NCBI GenBank assembly: GCA_021847855.1
Contig: JAJZOT010000145.1
Coordinates: 1-5,346 of the forward strand
Direction: 5' to 3'
DNA from: Thermoplasmata archaeon
Lineage (GTDB): Archaea > Thermoplasmatota > Thermoplasmata > Thermoplasmatales > Thermoplasmataceae
Length of the DNA: 5,346 nt
Made by a program: the position numbers and the translations under genes. Positions 1 through 5,159 of this stretch are shown here, piece after piece. Below the pieces are notes generated by a model. That model ran no database searches and had not been told where the DNA came from. It saw only the letters and a program-made list of their open reading frames with translations. The first letter of the stretch is position 1. The number at the start of each line of letters is the position of its first letter.

Positions 1-476
1 CATGTCATTTCCGTTTACCATAAGCAGACCGTTAACATCACAAGATTTCGAGAGTGTGTTGGTGATATAGCAGTCAGAGGCAGCAGATGATGCCAGTTCC
101 CTAATTTCTTCAATGCTCTCTTGCGACCTTATATCAATAAAAAAATATGTAATCTCCAAGAATAATCTAGGCCTGCTGATTTTGAATCTTCCCTCAATTT
201 TTATATGGAGTTCTGGTTTGCACCAGTTTAAAATGGCACAATATAGCATCGTTTTATATATTTATATTACTATGTAAAATGGGAGGGGGGTCAAGTTCAT
301 CTATCATCAGGCCTTTCGATGCTGCATGTTCACTGTAGTGTATCATCTGACACATGGCAAGGCTCGACACAAAATATGCCAGAGGGCTGGGTCCGTTTTC
401 ATTGGACGTCCATGAGAACATTCTTTCCTGCATTCTCTGTTTGAAAGGATCATCAAAATGTACTATATCCTTTCAT
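1..476 (-). pseudogene. OsmC/Ohr-family peroxiredoxin-like protein, interrupted and partial
   Basis: OsmC-family proteins reduce organic hydroperoxides with two cysteines in the cytoplasm. Reading the minus strand gives a typical OsmC first half (GPSPLAYFVSSLAMCQMIHY, then ASKGLMIDEL), with the first catalytic-type Cys at 352-350. The second half is in another frame at 213-1 (HIKIEGRFKISRPRLFLEIT, then ELASSAASDCYITNTL), with the second Cys at 72-70. Deleting 85 bp (214-298) joins them exactly as GLMIDEL-HIKIEGR. About 116 residues are visible out of a usual 135-145, so only a short C-terminus lies beyond base 1. The start is uncertain. ATG 433 is in frame with the first half. ATG 476 would give MKGYSTF and join the frame if the T-run at 458-455 had one T fewer, so a second small frameshift is possible. 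A palindromic operator lies just upstream. Family assignment is confident; loss of function is inferred from the insertion. Confidence 0.8.
214..298. other. 85-bp insertion in the OsmC gene flanked by AGTTC direct repeats
   Basis: AGTTC occurs at 209-213 and 294-298, and removing one copy plus the 80 bases between restores an uninterrupted OsmC reading frame. This is what a short insertion with a 5-bp target duplication would leave. The insert is AT-rich with a run of six G at 285-290. It begins with a perfect hairpin, CTGGT-GCAA-ACCAG on the minus strand (226-213), counting one base of the repeat. I see no convincing terminal inverted repeats and no coding capacity. It could be a miniature element, a remnant left by a larger insertion sequence, or an unrecognised small element. 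Its CCCCCCTC...TAGTAATATAA segment (minus) resembles one at about 3749-3775. Confidence 0.6.
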
Positions 477-502
477 TCGGATGAATTTCCTAACTTCTTT
501 CA

Positions 503-515
503 GTCAACGGTTGAC
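503..515. promoter_or_regulatory. Palindromic operator copy 1, upstream of the OsmC gene
   Basis: GTCAACGGTTGAC is a perfect 6-bp inverted repeat around one central base. It lies 17 bases past the regulator stop codon and before the OsmC coding region, both on the minus strand. It is the most symmetrical of four near-identical copies in the window. No strong TATA box follows; TTAGGAAAT at about 493-485 is the nearest AT-rich candidate. Confidence 0.75.
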
Positions 516-532
516 AGCGGCCCTTACGGGTA

Positions 533-1252
533 TCATACAGTTACAATCTTGCCAAGGGCAGTTATCTCCACCTCACTCCTGCCTCTTGCTCCCCTGTTCA
601 CCGAGACAAGACCTAAGTCTACGAGGCCCTGTGAGTCGTCCGTGCCGTTCATGTGCCTGCTGATCAGGGATTTTTCCAACCCGGTCATTTCAGAAAGCTG
701 TTCGAGACTATCCACTTTTCCTTTTTTTCTGGCTAACGCGCTTAGAATAGTGAGCTTGGTTTCGGAGAGGATTCTCTGGTATCCAAGCTTCAGTATGGGC
801 AGCATATGAACTCCCTTTAGATCGATCCAGAATGCCCTTATGCCAAAAATGAAAGCTGAGGAAATTGCTGTGCAGGAGATGAGCTTTCCACCCTCAGTTA
901 CGTTCATGAGAAAATCGTCGTATTCGTTGCAATTATCTCTGTATACTGATTTCACTGCCTCAAGTACCTCATTCAGATCACCCGACTTCACCACAACTTC
1001 CTCCACCTTTGTCATCAGAGCATTTGCTATTTGTTTGATGAATTCTCTGAAGGGTATGTCAATAAGACGGACATTGTTGTCATGGACCTCTTCATGTATT
1101 ATTACAAGCTTATCCATCGGAAGAAGCCTTATCCCGTCCCTAATGCCTTTGTATGACTGTCCGTCCGAATATATCGCAATCTGCAGTGTCTTTTTCTGTT
1201 TAAGTAGGTCTTCTCCCATTGATCTAACTATACATTCTGCATTATTAGACAT
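533..1252 (-). CDS. CARF-like domain plus winged-helix transcriptional regulator (Csa3-like architecture)
   Basis: The 239-residue protein has an N-terminal Rossmann-like sensor (about residues 22-145), opening with TLQIAIYSDG and a GIRLLPMDKLVIIHEE strand-helix-strand. The sensor carries NVTEGGKLIS at 117-126, the NxTxGxK-type loop common in CARF domains. A MarR/ArsR-style winged helix follows (about 160-239), with the recognition region LEQLSEMTGLEKSLISRHMN and wing LVSVNRGARGRSEVEIT. CARF-wHTH proteins such as Csa3 use a ligand, often a cyclic oligonucleotide, to change DNA binding; the ligand here is unknown and no CRISPR or cas gene is in view. An upstream ATG at 1306 would add 18 residues, but those codons run through the palindrome at 1290-1302. 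I therefore prefer ATG 1252, which sits where transcription would start if the operator lies upstream of the promoter. It probably controls the four palindromes, including its own. The CARF call is by pattern only; DUF6293/HFX_2341-like regulators are a close alternative. Confidence 0.72.
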   Translation of the reverse strand: MSNNAECIVRSMGEDLLKQKKTLQIAIYSDGQSYKGIRDGIRLLPMDKLVIIHEEVHDNNVRLIDIPFREFIKQIANALMTKVEEVVVKSGDLNEVLEAVKSVYRDNCNEYDDFLMNVTEGGKLISCTAISSAFIFGIRAFWIDLKGVHMLPILKLGYQRILSETKLTILSALARKKGKVDSLEQLSEMTGLEKSLISRHMNGTDDSQGLVDLGLVSVNRGARGRSEVEITALGKIVTV

Positions 1253-1289
1253 ATTGACTGAATTCTTTACCGCCCGACTAATCTTTCCA

Positions 1290-1302
1290 ATCAACGGTTG
1301 AC
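1290..1302. promoter_or_regulatory. Palindromic operator copy 2, regulator promoter
   Basis: ATCAACGGTTGAC is palindromic over TCAAC-G-GTTGA. It lies 38 bases upstream of the preferred regulator start (ATG 1252, minus strand), in the position expected for autoregulation. If the longer ATG 1306 start were used, the site would be inside the coding region, which argues against that start. Confidence 0.75.
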
Positions 1303-1397
1303 GCATAGAAAAGCCGATCTAGAGATTTGAATGTTGGAATAGTGTTCACAACAGCCTTGATCTGAGACAAATTTCCAGTCTGAATAATGGAGTTAAC
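1303..1397. other. Divergent intergenic region between regulator and finger-membrane gene
   Basis: About 95 bases separate operator copies 2 and 3 of two divergently transcribed genes. I see no gene, RNA or clear repeat inside. The two operators at its edges each face their own gene. Confidence 0.5.
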
Positions 1398-1428
1398 TAC
1401 AACGGTTGACCGATTAAGCCTTAATACA
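1398..1428 (+). promoter_or_regulatory. Operator copy 3 and TATA-like promoter of the finger-membrane gene
   Basis: TACAACGGTTGAC (1398-1410) keeps the CAACGGTTGAC core; the left arm is imperfect. A TATA-like TTAATACA follows at 1421-1428. Transcription would then start near 1447, just before AGGTGA (1448-1453) and ATG 1456. From operator centre to TATA is about 17 bases and to ATG 52 bases, nearly the same as for the 3564 gene. Confidence 0.65.
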
Positions 1429-1455
1429 AAGCCTGAATGAGAATGTTAGGTGAAT

Positions 1456-2037
1456 ATGACAGAAAATAAGTGTGAAGAATGTGGTCAGGTCTTCGCTTCA
1501 AAAGAACTCCTGATGAATCATGCAAAAATGCATATGGGTAAAGCGAAAATAGGTTTTGGCGCAAGGAAAACGATAATATCTTCCATCATAGGAGGGATAA
1601 TTGGCGGAATTCTTATGCTTCTGGTATTGATGGCTGGCGCAGCAGGAATGGGCCTCCCTGCAACCACATTTGCATTGGTCATGGGAATGGGTTTAGGGGC
1701 ATCAATGGGCTCTGCTGTAATGATTGGCGTACTCGGGCATTTCACAGTTAGCATAGTTGCCGGTGCAATATTTGGTGCTATTGTGTCATATGTAAAGCCA
1801 TTGAAACTTAAGAATGTATCAAAATCTCTTGGTCTTGGGGTAGCATTTGCAATAGTTGTTTACCTGGTATTTTTCCTGCCCATGGCAGTGACCGTATTCG
1901 CATCGGTGATGATGAATATAATGGGTGCAAAGGCTGCTATGATGCTGCCTGATGTTCTGGTTATAGGATTCATAGGGCATCTTCTGTATGGTCTTGCACT
2001 CGGAGCAACAGCGTTCTATATAGGCAGAAAACTATAA
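1456..2037 (+). CDS. Membrane protein with N-terminal C2H2 zinc finger
   Basis: The 193-residue protein begins with a canonical C2H2 finger: C6-x2-C9-x12-H22-x3-H26, with FASKELLMNHAKMH as its helix. A short basic linker (about 27-39) leads into roughly five or six hydrophobic segments rich in Gly, Ala and Met, at about 40-62, 67-88, 90-113, 125-152 and 166-190. Two segments share a pattern, IGVLGHFTVSIVAGAIFGAI around H95 and IGFIGHLLYGLALGATAFYI around H175, suggesting an internal duplication about 80 residues apart. The finger should face the cytoplasm, but whether it binds DNA, protein or only zinc is unknown. I do not recognise the membrane family. ATG 1456 is preferred over an in-frame GTG at 1450 because that GTG is inside the AGGTGA ribosome site. 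Promoter and operator copy 3 are immediately upstream. The disulfide reductase gene follows 63 bases later. Confidence 0.85.
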   Translation: MTENKCEECGQVFASKELLMNHAKMHMGKAKIGFGARKTIISSIIGGIIGGILMLLVLMAGAAGMGLPATTFALVMGMGLGASMGSAVMIGVLGHFTVSIVAGAIFGAIVSYVKPLKLKNVSKSLGLGVAFAIVVYLVFFLPMAVTVFASVMMNIMGAKAAMMLPDVLVIGFIGHLLYGLALGATAFYIGRKL

Positions 2038-2100
2038 ATAACTATAAATTAAATAATATTTTTTATAATTTTTGTTTAAGACCGAAAGTGATGAAAGTAA
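2038..2100 (+). promoter_or_regulatory. AT-rich gap with TATA-like element before the disulfide reductase
   Basis: The 63-base gap is almost all A and T up to 2075. TTTATAATT at 2062-2070 could be a TATA box for the downstream gene, and the preceding T-run (2059-2064) could terminate the upstream transcript. GTGAT at 2088-2092 is a plausible ribosome site 8 bases before GTG 2101. No copy of the palindrome is present, so the reductase is either independently expressed or read through from the upstream gene. Confidence 0.45.
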
Positions 2101-3498
2101 GTGGTTCAAATGGTGAAAAATTTTGATCTCATTGTGATTGGTTCCGGGTCCGGACTGGATGTTGCAAATGGGGCGGCAAGAAATGGATTGAAGGTCGCGA
2201 TAATAGAGTCCGGTCCTCTTGGTGGAACCTGCCTGAACAGAGGGTGTATCCCATCAAAAATGCTCCTTCACGTGGCTGATTTAGTGGAAACTGTGCGCTC
2301 TTCGCACAAGTTCTCAGTTGATGCTTACAATATTTCAGTAAATTTCCCGAAAATAGTGAAAGAAGTAAGTGATTTTGTCGATGATGAATCCAGCGGCATT
2401 GAAAAATATTTATATAGTGCAAAAAACCCCACACTGTTCAGAGGAATTGCAGAATTTACCGATCACAAGGAGTTGAGGGTTGGGAACACATTAATCAGAG
2501 GAGGGAAGATACTGATAGCTGCCGGAGCCAGACCGAAGATACCTGAGATTCCCGGCCTGATCGAAGCGGGATATCTGACCAGCACGGAAGCTCTCCGCCT
2601 TTCCAGTCTTCCTGAATCACTGGTCATAATAGGTGGTGGTTACATAGCAGTGGAGTTGGCGCATTTTTTTGGCTCCCTTGGCTCAAAAGTGACCTTAATA
2701 CAGAGGAGCGACAGGCTGCTCACCAGAGAGGATGAGGAGATTTCCAGAAGCTTTACTGCAGAATTTGCCAAGAAGCACAGGGTTTTGCTCTCGTCAGAAC
2801 CTGAAATGATTACAAAGAAAGAAGGGGTTTATCATGTAAATGTCAAATCCTCGGTGGAAGAGAACAATACGACGGTCAGAGCCAAAGAGTTACTCTTAGC
2901 AGTTGGAGTAACTCCAAATACTGATCTCCTCGAGCCAGAAAGAACCGGTGTGATACTTGACGAAAGGGGGTTTATCGTTGTCGATGAATACCTTGAAACC
3001 AACGTCAAAGGAATATTTGCCCTTGGCGATGTCATCGGAAAGTACATGCTTAAACACAGTGCCAATCTGGAAGCTCAGTTCAGTTACTATAACATAATTG
3101 ATTCGAGTAATAAGATTTCGGTAAACTACAATGTAATTCCCCACGCAGTATTCACGTCCCCGCAAATAGCGGGCGTTGGTCTCAGTGAACGTGAGGCGAA
3201 AACCATGGGATTAGACTTTGTTGTGGGAAAATACAGGTATATTGACACTGGAATGGGAATGGCATTGAAGGATGAATCCGGCTTCGTCAAGATTTTGGTC
3301 GAAAAAGCTTCACATAAAATACTGGGTTGCCACATAATGGGAATAGATGCGTCAACACTCTTGCACGAGGTGGTAGTGGCAATGAATGCCGGAAACGGAA
3401 ATCTGGAGAACATAACGGGAACGGTCCATGTCCATCCGGCACTATCCGAGGTGGTACTTAGGGCGGCACTTTCAGCAAGGGAGGTACTTCAGCGCTGA
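2101..3498 (+). CDS. Class I FAD-dependent pyridine nucleotide-disulfide oxidoreductase (dihydrolipoyl dehydrogenase/mycothione reductase-like)
   Basis: This full-length 465-residue enzyme moves electrons between NAD(P)H and a disulfide substrate through FAD. The FAD-binding GSGSGLDVANGAARNG is at 14-29. The redox pair C44/C49 lies in GGTCLNRGCIPSK, the NAD(P)-binding GGGYIAVE at 178-185, and the second FAD motif GIFALGDV at 304-311. The dimerisation domain runs from about 345 to the end and carries the active-site H445 and E450 (HPALSE). The strand after the NAD(P) motif ends LIQRSDRLL instead of the usual acidic residue, which hints at NADPH use. There is no N-terminal HMA domain and no C-terminal Cys pair, so it is not a mercuric reductase. 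GTG 2101 is chosen because GTGAT lies 8 bases upstream; ATG 2110 is the alternative and loses three residues. The physiological substrate cannot be read from sequence. Nearby OsmC is suggestive, as OsmC/Ohr enzymes can be reduced by lipoyl-protein systems. Confidence 0.9.
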   Translation: MVQMVKNFDLIVIGSGSGLDVANGAARNGLKVAIIESGPLGGTCLNRGCIPSKMLLHVADLVETVRSSHKFSVDAYNISVNFPKIVKEVSDFVDDESSGIEKYLYSAKNPTLFRGIAEFTDHKELRVGNTLIRGGKILIAAGARPKIPEIPGLIEAGYLTSTEALRLSSLPESLVIIGGGYIAVELAHFFGSLGSKVTLIQRSDRLLTREDEEISRSFTAEFAKKHRVLLSSEPEMITKKEGVYHVNVKSSVEENNTTVRAKELLLAVGVTPNTDLLEPERTGVILDERGFIVVDEYLETNVKGIFALGDVIGKYMLKHSANLEAQFSYYNIIDSSNKISVNYNVIPHAVFTSPQIAGVGLSEREAKTMGLDFVVGKYRYIDTGMGMALKDESGFVKILVEKASHKILGCHIMGIDASTLLHEVVVAMNAGNGNLENITGTVHVHPALSEVVLRAALSAREVLQR

Positions 3499-3503
3499 GA
3501 TAT

Positions 3504-3530
3504 ATCAACCGTTGACGGAAAAACTATAAA
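3504..3530 (+). promoter_or_regulatory. Operator copy 4 and TATA box of the zinc-finger microprotein
   Basis: ATCAACCGTTGAC (3504-3516) is palindromic over TCAAC-C-GTTGA. TATAAA follows at 3525-3530, predicting a start near 3552, and GAGGTGA (3553-3559) precedes ATG 3564. From operator centre to TATA is 15 bases and to ATG 54 bases. A good TATA box and a well-placed ribosome site make this the clearest promoter in the window. Confidence 0.8.
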
Positions 3531-3563
3531 ATGTGTGCTGAGTTTAACATATGAGGTGAATGA

Positions 3564-3659
3564 ATGTCGGAAGAAAAATTTGAATGTAAGGCATGTAACA
3601 TGGCTTTTGCATCCAAGAAGGAAATGGAAGAGCATGCAGCAAAGCATCACAAGCACTAG
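3564..3659 (+). CDS. 31-residue single C2H2 zinc-finger microprotein
   Basis: The entire protein is one finger: C8-x2-C11-x12-H24-x3-H28 with the conserved Phe as FAS at 15-17, ending HHKH. The helix FASKKEMEEHAAKH closely matches FASKELLMNHAKMH of the membrane protein at 1456, so the two fingers are probably paralogous. The start is well supported: TATA box, then GAGGTGA, then ATG after 4-5 bases. Such a short gene is easily missed by automatic callers. Single fingers rarely bind DNA tightly alone, so a dimer, a protein-binding role or zinc buffering are all possible. It shares its operator type with the membrane protein, suggesting coordinated expression. Confidence 0.82.
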   Translation: MSEEKFECKACNMAFASKKEMEEHAAKHHKH

Positions 3660-3802
3660 ATTCTCATGATATAAGTGATCGCTATAATTCGCACATTATA
3701 TTTTTTATAAAAGTGGATCTCTTATCAGTGTGATGGGTCTGGCCGGCCTTATATACTAATTTTTAGAGGGGGGATTGATTCTAATTATTATTTTCAAAGT
3801 AT
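3660..3802. other. Intergenic region with a T-rich terminator and a G-run segment
   Basis: No gene is seen in these 143 bases. ATATTTTTTATAA at about 3698-3710 is a T-rich stretch suitable for archaeal termination of the microprotein transcript. On the minus strand, CCCCCCTC at 3775-3766 region followed by TAGTATATAA resembles the insert in the OsmC gene. TATAATGTGCGAATT (minus, about 3702-3688) also resembles TATATTGTGCCATTT of that insert, in the same order, so both may derive from one small element. Confidence 0.4.
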
Positions 3803-3808
3803 TCCCTT

Positions 3809-4246
3809 CTATGAAAAAAGTTGATCTGTCTTATGCTGATCTCTTTTCTTCATAAATATTTTTTCCACCTCTTCGATATCTTTGAATCTTCCTGGATTCT
3901 TTGCCCTCATTGACATGGCCTTCATCTTTCTCTCGGTGAGGGAATCAATGTTATCCTCGAATTCAATATTCTTAGTGAGCATGACATATATGCACTCCAA
4001 AAGGATCCTTGCAATTGCAACTATTGCACGGTTCTTTCCAAGTCTTCTAACAATGCTGAGGTACTTTGCCTTCATTCTTTTTGAATATCTTATGGTTACA
4101 TGTGCAGCAGTCACAAGTATGAATCTCAGCATGGATGATCCATGTTTCGTTATGTGACCTCTGATGTCTCTGTTTCCGGATTGATCCTGCCTTGGTACCA
4201 GGCCGGCATAAGCTGCAAGTTTCTCCTTTGTTGGAAATCTGGTCAC
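3809..4246 (-). pseudogene. IS110 transposase, C-terminal (serine, Tnp) domain half
   Basis: This half has the C-terminal transposase_20-type domain. TRFPTKEKLAAYAGLVP is followed by RQDQSGNRDIRGHITKHGSS, holding the probable catalytic Ser (residue 23 from GTG 4246), then a helical AHVTIRYSKRMKAKYL region and a basic tail ending at TAG 3809-3811. In intact relatives this follows directly from the N-terminal half, reading about ISS-xx-DDVTRFPT; here DDVTRF is in the other frame. Independent translation could start at GTG 4246, which overlaps the upstream stop as ATGTGA, so reinitiation is conceivable. A simple frame-disrupting deletion (or a sequencing error) is more likely. Confidence 0.8.
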
Positions 4247-4959
4247 ATCATCTTATCCGATGATATGGCAGATGCTGAATACAGGTTTATACCTGGGATT
4301 GTCATCAGTAACTTCAGGGAAGTATTTCCCTCACATGCAACGGCCATCTGATCCTCAAGGATTCTTTCCCTTTCTTTGAGATCAGATATCCTTTCTATGA
4401 GATCTGAGAGAACAATTCTATCTAGATCTGGAAGGTTTGAAGATTCCTCCAGTATGGTTCTTATGCCTCTCCTTCCAAATATGTCTGTTGCATGTACGAT
4501 GATTCCATGCCTTGTCAGGATTGCATGAACTCTGTTTTTCAACATGTTCATCTCCTCGCCAATGGATTTCCTGTACCTTACAATGGATCTGAGAGCATCT
4601 GAGAACTTTGATGGAAGATGCACCTCAGGAAGTTCCTTGAGTCTCAGAAGCTTTGCAAGCTTGTATGAATCCTCCTTATCGTTCTTTTTTGCTGTCATGA
4701 ATATCAGGGAAAGCTTTGATGGATCCGCCAGGTGAACTGAGAAACCCATGTCCCTTAACTTTCTTGCAATATATTTTCCTGATGTCGATACCTCAAGTGC
4801 AATCTCAGGTTTCAGATCCAGGTATCTGGATCTGAATGCATTCAATGCACTCTCTGTGTTTTCGATCCCATAGCTTTCACAGACATTTCCTTCTTCATCC
4901 ATTGTGGTAACATATACGCTACTTTTATGTACATCCAATCCAATATAGATTCCAACCAC
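4243..4959 (-). pseudogene. IS110 transposase, N-terminal RuvC-like DEDD domain half
   Basis: IS110 transposases are RNA-guided recombinases with a RuvC-like DEDD domain. Here the acidic residues are D9 (YIGLDVHKS), E56 (ALEVSTSGKY), D94 and D97 (KKNDKED), all present with normal spacing. A helical coiled-coil region (about 115-210) and the start of the C-terminal domain (LMTIPGINLYSASAIS) follow. The frame then ends prematurely at TGA 4243-4245 after 238 residues, where family members continue to about 330-400. Adding one base near GATAAGATGATG restores the match to the downstream half. The start is unusual: GTG 4959 overlaps the strong AAGGAGGT sequence (4965-4958), so the true initiation codon is not settled. 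The frame is open upstream into the leader RNA region. Confidence 0.85.
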
Positions 4960-4985
4960 CTCCTTGATGGTACGTGGGAGTTCAA

Positions 4986-5136
4986 AGTCGGAGACATTTC
5001 GACAGCCTTCTATTCACCCTTGTTCCAGGGTACTATGTCGAGACGAAGGGCAGCTAATCTTAAAGTCGACCTCACGGGTCAGCAAACACTACAGCTGCCT
5101 CTCCGACTCTCACGCTTGCACCGTCATGCAGGCGTG
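4986..5136 (-). ncRNA. Candidate IS110 bridge RNA in the transposase leader
   Basis: Reading the minus strand, the leader folds into a hairpin at 5136-5111 (CACGC/GCGTG with an inner TGCA/TGCA). A 9-bp perfect stem, AGTCGGAGA (5108-5100) with TCTCCGACT (4994-4986), then encloses two stem-loops. The first has GGCAGCT (5099-5093) paired with AGCTGCC (5055-5049). Inside it, 12-base strands on each side (5092-5081 and 5067-5056) flank a GACC/GGTC tip. The second has TGTCGA/TCGACA (5041-5036 with 5004-4999), an uneven internal loop (5035-5032 and 5015-5005) and an ACCCT/AGGGT tip. This is the known bridge-RNA plan: 5' hairpin, then target-binding and donor-binding internal loops. The location before the transposase also fits the IS110 group. 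It is GC-richer than its flanks. Exact transcript ends are not visible, and there is no homolog alignment behind this call. Confidence 0.72.
5111..5136 (-). repeat. 5' hairpin of the candidate bridge RNA
   Basis: Arms CACGC (5111-5115 on plus) and GCGTG (5132-5136) pair perfectly. After one mismatch, TGCA pairs with TGCA around a six-base loop. It sits at the 5' edge of the structured region. Confidence 0.7.
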
Positions 5137-5159
5137 GACAGAAAAACTTTTTTCATGAC

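Noticed and set aside
214..298. Archaeal intron in the OsmC gene
   Set aside because: Archaeal protein-gene introns need a bulge-helix-bulge at the exon junctions, which I cannot form here, while a 5-bp direct repeat favours insertion.
354..809. Plus-strand open frame of 151 codons
   Set aside because: It lies opposite the regulator and the OsmC gene, both with clear family features; its translation looks like an antisense shadow with no domain pattern.
840..1301. Plus-strand open frame of 153 codons
   Set aside because: Entirely antisense to the regulator; Ser/Thr/Leu-rich without recognisable motifs or ribosome site.
2101..3498. Mercuric reductase identity
   Set aside because: The CxxxxC active site fits, but the N-terminal metal-binding domain and the C-terminal Cys pair needed for Hg(II) are missing.
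4243..4260. Programmed ribosomal frameshift in the transposase
   Set aside because: No slippery A- or T-run or following pseudoknot signal is evident at GATAAGATGATG; a deletion is simpler.
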